Positions 1 through 5,865 of a stretch of DNA of 7,675 nucleotides are shown in pieces. The notes under the pieces were generated by a model that was not told where the DNA came from, ran no database searches, and saw nothing but the letters and a program-made list of their open reading frames with translations. The translations under genes were made by a program, and so were the position numbers. The stretch comes from an uncultured Brevundimonas sp. (lineage in GTDB: Bacteria > Pseudomonadota > Alphaproteobacteria > Caulobacterales > Caulobacteraceae). Each line of letters opens with the position of its first letter. The stretch's first letter is position 1. The stretch lies in the NCBI GenBank assembly GCA_946481405.1, contig CAMLNY010000043.1:1-7675 (forward strand), in the 5' to 3' direction.

Positions 1-2
1 TG

Positions 3-98
3 TGCCGGGTCGCGATGAACAATATGGGCGCCGGCAACGCCGAGGTGGACGCCAGGATCACCGCCTTCCTGGACGAGCTGGCCGCTGGTCCGTCCTGA
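3..98 (+). CDS. C-terminal fragment of an unidentified protein (possible PLP-dependent enzyme)
   Basis: Frame 3 is open from the window edge to a TGA at 96-98 and gives a 31-residue tail beginning CRVAMNNMGAGNAEVDARI and ending AAGPS. The composition and codon use (GC-rich third positions) look like real coding sequence. The pattern R-V-x-x-x-N followed nine residues later by an acidic residue, then a hydrophobic helix (ITAFLDELAA), resembles the very C-terminus of fold-type I PLP enzymes (class V aminotransferases, group II decarboxylases), where the last strand is followed by a short helix. That is a weak resemblance from memory over few residues. The gene lies in the same direction as the receptor downstream, 154 bases away, so it could belong to the same locus but probably not the same transcript. 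The 63-aa frame-2 reading across this region, which runs on to base 193, is the less likely alternative. Confidence 0.45.
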   Translation, partial: CRVAMNNMGAGNAEVDARITAFLDELAAGPS

Positions 99-103
99 AC
101 TCA

Positions 104-136
104 CCCTTTTGGCAGGCCCGACCAGACGCAAAAGGG
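104..136 (+). repeat. Short inverted repeat after the upstream gene
   Basis: The arms CCCTTTTG (104-111) and CAAAAGGG (129-136) are perfect 8-base complements separated by 17 bases. They lie 5 bases after the stop of the upstream partial gene, so they could act as a weak transcription end or mRNA 3' stabiliser. The loop is long and no T-tract follows the second arm, so this is not a typical intrinsic terminator. Confidence 0.3.
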
Positions 137-147
137 CGGCTCTCTAT

Positions 148-160
148 TGTTTGGAAAACA
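148..160. promoter_or_regulatory. Hyphenated palindrome in AT-rich leader; candidate operator
   Basis: TGTTT-GGA-AAACA is a 13-base hyphenated palindrome in an unusually AT-rich stretch (about 141-192) of an otherwise GC-rich window. It is about 93 bases upstream of the receptor start. The promoter of the receptor gene most likely lies in this stretch. One possible pair is TTGATC (167-172) with CATAGT (189-194), 16 bases apart, but it matches consensus only loosely. A position overlapping or just upstream of the promoter is what an operator would have. No regulator gene is visible in the window, and I cannot name the family that would bind. Confidence 0.25.
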
Positions 161-240
161 TACTATTTGATCTCAAGCGTAAATCCTGCATAGTCGGCGA
201 AACAAGTCAGGCTCCGGGCAACAAAGCACCGGGGTCGAAA

Positions 241-248
241 GGGGAGGA
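241..248 (+). promoter_or_regulatory. Shine-Dalgarno site of the TonB-dependent receptor
   Basis: GGGGAGGA ends 4 bases before the ATG at 253. It is the strongest purine-rich site in the region and decides the start. The longer reading from ATG 109 would add 48 residues with no signal-peptide character (basic, with two Cys), whereas the protein from 253 opens directly with a signal peptide. Confidence 0.8.
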
Positions 249-252
249 AGAC

Positions 253-2964
253 ATGAACACCAAACGCCAGAGGTCCCTCTACGCCTGCGCATCAGCCCTC
301 GCCCTGGCGATCGCCGCGACGACGGCCGCGTCCGCAGCGTCAGCCCAGACGGCTGCGGCTCAGCCTCAGGAAGACGAGGCCACCGATGTCGGCGACATCG
401 TGGTCACCGGCACCAGCTGCCGCGGCGTCGCCGCCGCCGGGTCGCCCACCGTCGGCGTCGATCGCGAGGACATCACGGCCAGCGGCGCGAGCAACGCCGG
501 CGACGCGACCCGTCTTCTGCCCCAGGTCCTGAACATCGGCGCCGACGAAAGCCGCAGCACCTTCAGCGGCGGGGCCCAGGATGCGGCGGCCAACTCCACA
601 GCTCTACGCAGCGCCAACCTGCGCGGCATCGGCCCGGAAGCGACCCTGTTGCTGCTCAATGGCCGTCGACTGGCGCCGAACGGCATCCTCAAGGCGCTGG
701 GCGACCTCGATCAGATCCCGTCGGCCGCGCTTCAACGCATTGAAGTCGTCACCGACGGCGCCTCTGCCATCTATGGCTCCGACGCCGTGGCCGGCGTGGT
801 CAACCTTATCACCCGCAAGAACTTCGACGGCGCGGAGACAACGCTGCGCTACGGGTTCGCGGATCAGGTGGACCAGTTCCAGTTCAGCCAGACCTACGGA
901 CGCTCCTGGGACGGCGGCGGGCTGTTCTTCACCTATGAGCACAACGAACGCTCCAACCTGTCCGGAGCGGATCGCGCCTTCGCCAGCCAGAACCGCACGG
1001 CGCGTGGCGGCACCGACGCCCGCCCGTTCACGGCCGCGCCCGGCAATGTCGTCTTTAACGGCGTGCGGTACGGTCTGCCGAACACCAACGGCGTGGGCGT
1101 CACCTCGGCCCAGCTTTCGACGACGGCCAATCGCTATGACGAGGCAGCCTTCGCAGACATCCTCCCCGAGCAGCAGCGCGACACGGTGATGTTCAATATT
1201 CGCCAGCGGGTCGCCGACCGACTTGAGCTCTGGTACGAAGGCTTCCTGACCAAGCGGGACTATGTCCTGGCGGCCCCGCCGGCCCTGTTCAGTCTTTCGG
1301 TGCGCAACACCAACCCTTGGTTCGTGGGCCCCGCAGGCGCGACGGCTGTCACGGTCGAGTATCGCCTCGCCGACGACGACGATCCCAACTCGGTGGGTTT
1401 CGAGAACGCCCAGCAGAACGCCGTGGGTCTGAACATCGATCTGGACGGCGACTGGCGCGTAGCCGCATACGCCCAGCACAGCATGAGCCGTGGCTTCCAG
1501 GATCGCCGCAACGTCATCAACAACGCCGCCCTGACTGCGGCGCTCGCCTCGACCAGCACGGCGACCGCCTTCAACCCGTTTGGGAACGGCACGTTCAACC
1601 GCACGAACAACGCCGCGCTTCTGGACATCATCGACGCCAATCGGGCCACTCACGGCACGAACATCACGATGGATCTGTCGGTGAAGGCCGACGGTCCCCT
1701 GTTCGAACTGCCCGGCGGCACAGTGCGGATGGCCATCGGCGGCGAGTTCCACGACAACAGCTTCCGCCAGTTCCTGAACGCGACGAATGTGCTGGCGAGC
1801 GGCGCTTCGACGTTCAAGAACGTCTTCAACTCACGCACCATCTCTTCGGTGTTCGGCGAAGTGTTCGTGCCGCTGGTCGGTCCGGGCAACGCCATGCCGA
1901 TGGTCGAGCGCCTCGAGCTGTCGGTCGCGGGTCGGTACGAGGACTATTCCGACTTCGGCGACACCTCGAACCCGAAGGTCGGCATCATCTATTCGCCCGG
2001 TTTCGACCTGAACCTGCGCGCCACCTACGGCACGTCATTCCGGGCCCCCTCGCTGATTGACGGCGCCGACCAGATCAAGAACATCTTTGTCCAGAACATC
2101 ACGGATCCGACCTCTTCCACGGGTACGACCCGGGGCCTGTTCACCAACGGCGGCAACAGCCAGCTGTCGCCCGAAACGGCCACGACCTGGTCCTACGGGC
2201 TCGACTGGGCGCCTCGGTTCCTGGACGGCTTCAACCTGTCGGTCAGCTACTTCAAGGTCAAATACGAGAACCGCATCGATGTCGCTCCGGGCAACGCCCT
2301 GGCCCAGGGATCCGTCTACGCCAATCTGATCAGGCGTCGTCCCGCAGCCTCCGACGTCGCCGGCAACGCAGCCTTCGATGCCTTGGTGGCGTCCATGTTC
2401 GCCAGCCCGGACCTGCAGAACCCGATCGAGCCGGTTTCGAACATCAACGTGCTTCTCGACGGTCGTCGCCAGAACCTCGGCAGCCTGAACCAGGACGGCG
2501 TGGATGTGGCGGCCAGCTACGCTTTCGACACCGACTTCGGCGACTGGCGGGTCGGTCTCGACGTCGCCAAGGTCCTCACGGTGGAGCGCCAAGGCGCCGC
2601 AGGCCTGCCCACGGTGGATGTGCTGGACACCATCGGCAACCCGGTAGATCTGCGGGTTCGCGGTTCGCTGGGTTGGCGTCTGGGCGGCTGGTCGGCCAAC
2701 GCATTCGCCAACTACACCGACAGCTATCTCAACACCGCCATCACGCCCAACGTCCAGGTCGACAGCCTGACGACCTACGACCTCACCGCGTCCTACGTCT
2801 TCGAAGGCGACGGTCTGACCAACGGCGTGCGCGTGTCGGTCAACGCCATGAACGTTTTCGACGAGGACCCGCCGATCGCCCTGAATGGCACCTTCTCCTG
2901 GGACAGCCAGGGGGCTTCGGCGCTCGGTCGGTTCATCTCGTTCGAGATCTCCAAGAGTTGGTAG
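253..2964 (+). CDS. TonB-dependent outer-membrane receptor
   Basis: A 903-aa gated beta-barrel importer of the outer membrane, powered by the inner-membrane TonB-ExbB-ExbD complex. A signal peptide (basic MNTKRQR, then an Ala-rich core) probably ends at about residue 31 (SAASA|Q). The TonB box is DIVVTGT (48-54). The plug follows, at about 55-190, with the family wordings ANLRGIG, LLLLNGRRLAP, QRIEVVTDGASAIYGSDAVAG and VVNLITRK. The rest is a barrel of alternating strands, including SFRAPSL near 595 and LSPETATTWSYG (638-649). It ends in an aromatic residue (SKSW), as outer-membrane proteins need for BAM recognition, although Phe is more usual. Length is normal for this plug type. There is no extra N-terminal signalling (STN) domain, so no sigma/anti-sigma relay through this receptor is expected. 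The substrate is unknown; receptors of this plug style are usually called iron-siderophore receptors by default but many import peptides, glycans or vitamins. A hydrolase gene follows directly. Residue 56 is the only Cys seen in the mature protein. Confidence 0.95.
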   Translation: MNTKRQRSLYACASALALAIAATTAASAASAQTAAAQPQEDEATDVGDIVVTGTSCRGVAAAGSPTVGVDREDITASGASNAGDATRLLPQVLNIGADESRSTFSGGAQDAAANSTALRSANLRGIGPEATLLLLNGRRLAPNGILKALGDLDQIPSAALQRIEVVTDGASAIYGSDAVAGVVNLITRKNFDGAETTLRYGFADQVDQFQFSQTYGRSWDGGGLFFTYEHNERSNLSGADRAFASQNRTARGGTDARPFTAAPGNVVFNGVRYGLPNTNGVGVTSAQLSTTANRYDEAAFADILPEQQRDTVMFNIRQRVADRLELWYEGFLTKRDYVLAAPPALFSLSVRNTNPWFVGPAGATAVTVEYRLADDDDPNSVGFENAQQNAVGLNIDLDGDWRVAAYAQHSMSRGFQDRRNVINNAALTAALASTSTATAFNPFGNGTFNRTNNAALLDIIDANRATHGTNITMDLSVKADGPLFELPGGTVRMAIGGEFHDNSFRQFLNATNVLASGASTFKNVFNSRTISSVFGEVFVPLVGPGNAMPMVERLELSVAGRYEDYSDFGDTSNPKVGIIYSPGFDLNLRATYGTSFRAPSLIDGADQIKNIFVQNITDPTSSTGTTRGLFTNGGNSQLSPETATTWSYGLDWAPRFLDGFNLSVSYFKVKYENRIDVAPGNALAQGSVYANLIRRRPAASDVAGNAAFDALVASMFASPDLQNPIEPVSNINVLLDGRRQNLGSLNQDGVDVAASYAFDTDFGDWRVGLDVAKVLTVERQGAAGLPTVDVLDTIGNPVDLRVRGSLGWRLGGWSANAFANYTDSYLNTAITPNVQVDSLTTYDLTASYVFEGDGLTNGVRVSVNAMNVFDEDPPIALNGTFSWDSQGASALGRFISFEISKSW

Positions 2965-3020
2965 CCTGCGGATTTCCGAGAGTTCAGTAGCCGATTCCCA
3001 TCCTGTCTGAGCAAACCTAG

Positions 3021-3058
3021 CGGCGAACCGTCTCCTGACCGGTTCGCCGTCTTTCTTT
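3021..3058 (+). terminator. Rho-independent terminator after the receptor gene
   Basis: A perfect 10-bp stem, CGGCGAACCG (3021-3030) with CGGTTCGCCG (3040-3049), has a 9-base loop and is followed by the T-rich run TCTTTCTTT (3050-3058). It lies 56 bases after the receptor stop and ends 12 bases before the ATG of the next gene. The stem is GC-rich and unmismatched, so strong termination is expected. The tail is interrupted by two C residues, which may allow some read-through into the hydrolase genes. Confidence 0.88.
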
Positions 3059-3070
3059 CAGAGCCCGCCC

Positions 3071-4822
3071 ATGCTCCGCTTCCTGTCCGCGTGCCTCACC
3101 GTGCTGGCGCTGTCGCTCCCGCCCCTAGCCGCCAGGGCGCAGGCGCCGGCGCCCTCGACCTTCAACAGAGGCCCGGCGCCGGCGGAATACACCGAACAGG
3201 TCGCGACCTCCTTCTATCTGCCCATGCGCGACGGCACGCGGATCGCCGTGTCGCTGCACCGTCCCTCGGTGAACGGCGTGCCGGTCAGCACGCGCCTGCC
3301 CGTCATCTGGCACGCCGCGCTGGACATCGAGGCGGCAGGCACGCGGGCGACCACTGGCGCGCCCGGAGGTCCCGGCGACCGTTCGCCGCTCAGCGACCTG
3401 ACGCGCCAGGGCTACGTCGTCGCCATCGTCGCCCGGCGCGGCAACGGCGCCTCCTTCGGGACCCGCCGCGGCTACGAGGACTTCACCGAAAGCTTCGACG
3501 CCTACGAGATCACCGAGTGGCTGGCGGCACAGCCTTGGTCAACGGGCGACATCGGCATGTACGGCTGTTCGAACACCGGCGAGGCGGCCATGCATACTAT
3601 CACCGCGCGCCCGCCTCACCTGAAGGCCGTTTTCGCCGGCTGCTTCGCCTGGGACCGCTACGACGGTCATACGCGCGGCGGCATCATCGGCCCGACGCGC
3701 TCTATCGAAGACGACATGCGCGCCGTGCCGGTGCAGGGCGACGAGGATCGCATCCTTCTGCGTCAGGCCGTCGAGGAACACCAGGCGTCGACCAACCTGC
3801 TGGCGCTGATGCAGTCCATGCCTTACCGCGACGGCTGGTCGCCGCTGGTCATGGCCAAATTCTGGGGCGAGGTCTCGATCGGGGCCTATCTCAGCCAGGT
3901 GAAGGCGTCCGGCGTGGCCCTCTATATCCAGGGCGGCTGGTACGACGATTTCCGCACCGAAGGTCTCATCGCCCTGGCCAATCTGCCGGGTCAGGCCCGC
4001 ATCATCATCGGACCCTGGCGCCACTGTCTGAACCCCGGCTTCGATCTGCGAGCCGAACAGGTCCGCTTCTTCGACCACTACCTGAAGGGCAGGGACACCG
4101 GTATCGATCGCGACGACCCCGTCCGGTATTTCACCATCGGCGCACCGGCGGGACAGGAATGGCGCACGGCCGAGGCATGGCCGCTGGCCGGTACGGACTA
4201 TCAGCGGCTGTTCCTGACCGGAGCGGCGCTGGACGCCAGCGAGACCGCCACGAAGACAGCGCGCCCCGTCGCCGTCGACTATGCGCCGACCTGCCCGCCC
4301 GATCCGGTCCAGCCGAATTTCGGCCCCTTCGTCCAGCCGTGCCACCCTGCGACCGGCAGCGCGGCTTTCATCGGCCGCCGCTTCCCGCGCGACACCGAGG
4401 TGACCGGCGACCCGATCATCGACCTATGGGTCTCATCCACCGCGCCCGAACAGGCCGTCTTCGCATACCTCGAAGACGTCGCTCCGGACGGGACGATCAC
4501 CGTGATCAGCGAAGGTCGCCAGCGCGCTTCCCTGCGCAAGGTCGTGAACGCGCCCTGGAATTCCATGGGTACGCCGTGGCGGCGGTCATGGGCGGAGGAT
4601 TATGAGCCGTTGGTCGCGGGCGTCCCGGTCAAGGTCTCCTTCGATCTGCTGGCCGTATCCTACGTCTTCAAGGCCGGTCACCGACTGCAGGTAAGCGTCA
4701 GCGGCTCCGATCCCCGTGAGCGCGTCCGCACCGAAGTCTCCCCTGCCCCGACCCTGACGATCCACTCGGGCGGCGACATGGCGTCCAGCATCGTCATTCC
4801 GTTTCAACCGACCGCCCGGTAG
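3071..4822 (+). CDS. Secreted CocE/NonD-family (S15-type) alpha/beta hydrolase
   Basis: A 583-aa hydrolase expected in the periplasm, cleaving ester or amide bonds; the family includes cocaine esterase, glutaryl-7-ACA acylase, alpha-amino-acid ester hydrolases and Xaa-Pro dipeptidyl-peptidases. The signal peptide is residues 1-23 (cleavage after ARA). FYLPMRDGTRIAV (48-60) is the usual family opening. The nucleophile elbow is GCSNTG with Ser167, the acid is Asp292 in GGWYD, and His318 lies in GPWRH. A C-terminal jelly-roll (about 375-580; DTEVTGDPIIDLWVSS, then AVSYVFKAGHRLQVSVSGSD) matches the S15 non-catalytic domain. Length is normal (CocE is 574 aa). Oddities: the common DxRG after the second strand reads ARRGNGAS (121-128), and no Tyr is evident where CocE has its oxyanion Tyr44. 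Cys408 and Cys424 may pair in the periplasm. The start has no good Shine-Dalgarno and sits just after a terminator; it was chosen because the signal peptide begins there. Substrate unknown. Confidence 0.9.
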   Translation: MLRFLSACLTVLALSLPPLAARAQAPAPSTFNRGPAPAEYTEQVATSFYLPMRDGTRIAVSLHRPSVNGVPVSTRLPVIWHAALDIEAAGTRATTGAPGGPGDRSPLSDLTRQGYVVAIVARRGNGASFGTRRGYEDFTESFDAYEITEWLAAQPWSTGDIGMYGCSNTGEAAMHTITARPPHLKAVFAGCFAWDRYDGHTRGGIIGPTRSIEDDMRAVPVQGDEDRILLRQAVEEHQASTNLLALMQSMPYRDGWSPLVMAKFWGEVSIGAYLSQVKASGVALYIQGGWYDDFRTEGLIALANLPGQARIIIGPWRHCLNPGFDLRAEQVRFFDHYLKGRDTGIDRDDPVRYFTIGAPAGQEWRTAEAWPLAGTDYQRLFLTGAALDASETATKTARPVAVDYAPTCPPDPVQPNFGPFVQPCHPATGSAAFIGRRFPRDTEVTGDPIIDLWVSSTAPEQAVFAYLEDVAPDGTITVISEGRQRASLRKVVNAPWNSMGTPWRRSWAEDYEPLVAGVPVKVSFDLLAVSYVFKAGHRLQVSVSGSDPRERVRTEVSPAPTLTIHSGGDMASSIVIPFQPTAR

Positions 4823-4824
4823 GA
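4821..4824 (+). promoter_or_regulatory. Shine-Dalgarno overlapping the hydrolase stop codon
   Basis: The stop TAG (4820-4822) of the CocE-like gene runs into AGGA (4821-4824), 9 bases before the ATG at 4834. Ribosomes ending on the first gene would sit on the initiation site of the second, which supports a coupled two-gene unit. Confidence 0.6.
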
Positions 4825-4833
4825 CTCCGAGCC

Positions 4834-5859
4834 ATGGCGCCCTTCAAGCTCTACATGACCGGCGACCTCGTTCTGGACGAGCCCAACGCCGACTTCCCCG
4901 CCCCCGCCAGTGATCCGGAGAACCTGCGCGCGATCGGACGCGCCGGCTTCCAGATGGCCAGCCTTGCCGGCAACCACATCCACGACCGTGGCGGCGAAGG
5001 CATCGCGGACACCATCGCCAACCTGTCCGAGCAAGGCGTCGTCTGCGCCGGAGCCGGCCTGACGCTCGCGGAAGCGAGGCAACCCGCCCTGACCACACGC
5101 ACAGGCAAACGCATCGGCCTCCTGAGCTACAACTGCGTCGGTCCGCGCGAAGGGTGGGCCGGGCCGAAGAACGCCGGTTGCGCCTACATCAAGATCATCA
5201 GCCACTACGAGCCCGAGGGGGCAAACCCCGGCGGGCCGCCCAAGGTCTACACCTTCGCCGACCCAGCGACGATTGAGGCCATGCAGGCTGATATCGAAGC
5301 CCTGCGCGCGCAGGTCGACGTCCTCGTCGTCGCCTTGCACAAGGGCGTCGTCCATACGCCCGCGCATGTCGCCATGTACGAGACCGCCGTGTCGCGCGCC
5401 GCGATCGACGCGGGCGCGGACATCGTCATCGGCCACCACGCCCATATCACCCGCGGGGTCGAGATCTGGCGCGGCAAGCCGATCTTCCACGGCCTCGGCA
5501 ACTTCGTCACCGTGACCCGCGCGCTGTCCGTCGAGGGCAACAAGAGCCCGGAACGGCGCGCCTGGGCCGAGCGTCGCAAGATCCTGTTCGGGTTCGAGCC
5601 AGACCCGGACTACCCGCTCTATCCGTTCCACCCGGAGTCCAAGAATGGCATGATCGCCGCCTGTCACATCGATGAGGACGGGACGATCAGTCCGGGCTTC
5701 CGGCCATTCTGGATGCTGCCGACGGGCCAGCCCCAGCCGCTGGGCAACGACGCCCAGGGCCGCGCCGTCGCCGACTACATCGCCGATATCACGCGGCGCG
5801 CGGGCTTCAGGACACGGTTCGAATGGGACGGCGACCGCGTGGTGTTCGCGGCCGCCTGA
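4834..5859 (+). CDS. CapA-family (COG2843) metallophosphatase-fold protein
   Basis: A 341-aa protein of the family named after the poly-gamma-glutamate capsule protein CapA/PgsA, which has a calcineurin-like metallophosphoesterase fold. Visible metal-site motifs in order: TGDLVLDE (Asp11), AGNHIHDRG (Asn47, His48), ALHKGVVH (His169), and IGHHAHITRGVEI (His201, His202, His204), followed by GKPIFHGLGNFV (215-225), a strong family signature. It has no signal peptide or membrane anchor, unlike capsule CapA proteins, and starts straight into the first strand, so it is probably cytoplasmic. The family's usual HWGxE reads HKGVV here, a variant I recall from CapA-like proteins unconnected with capsules. 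The C-terminal 90 residues (about 250-341) form a small extra region. The gene follows the CocE-like gene by 11 bases with a Shine-Dalgarno overlapping its stop, so they are co-transcribed. The reaction is unknown; hydrolysis of an amide or phosphate-linked product of the pathway is a guess. No capsule synthesis genes (capB/capC) are present. Confidence 0.88.
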   Translation: MAPFKLYMTGDLVLDEPNADFPAPASDPENLRAIGRAGFQMASLAGNHIHDRGGEGIADTIANLSEQGVVCAGAGLTLAEARQPALTTRTGKRIGLLSYNCVGPREGWAGPKNAGCAYIKIISHYEPEGANPGGPPKVYTFADPATIEAMQADIEALRAQVDVLVVALHKGVVHTPAHVAMYETAVSRAAIDAGADIVIGHHAHITRGVEIWRGKPIFHGLGNFVTVTRALSVEGNKSPERRAWAERRKILFGFEPDPDYPLYPFHPESKNGMIAACHIDEDGTISPGFRPFWMLPTGQPQPLGNDAQGRAVADYIADITRRAGFRTRFEWDGDRVVFAAA

Positions 5860-5865
5860 GGCGTC

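Noticed and set aside
109..252. Start of the receptor at ATG 109
   Set aside because: It would put 48 residues with no export character in front of a standard signal peptide; the strong Shine-Dalgarno belongs to ATG 253.
604..1752. A 382-codon minus-strand open frame inside the receptor gene
   Set aside because: It is opposite a clear TonB-dependent receptor reading, shows no recognisable domain, and long antisense frames are common in GC-rich DNA.
3083..3094. A lipobox-like LSAC (residues 5-8) in the CocE-like protein
   Set aside because: The Cys is far too close to the N-terminus to follow a complete lipoprotein signal; the sequence continues as an ordinary signal peptide to ARA at residue 23.
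3091..4605. A 504-codon plus-strand open frame overlapping the CocE-like gene
   Set aside because: It is an Arg/Gly/Ala/His-rich out-of-frame shadow with no domain; the other frame has a signal peptide and an intact catalytic triad.
253..4822. Lasso-peptide uptake locus (receptor plus isopeptidase), known in Caulobacterales
   Set aside because: There are no precursor, maturation or sigma/anti-sigma genes, and the hydrolase is of S15/CocE type rather than the S9-like isopeptidase.
4804..5667. A 287-codon minus-strand open frame opposite the CapA-like gene
   Set aside because: It has no domain signature, while the plus strand has complete CapA motifs and a ribosome binding site.
4834..5859. 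Poly-gamma-glutamate capsule synthesis locus
   Set aside because: Only a CapA-like protein is present, without an export signal, and no CapB or CapC partner is in the window.
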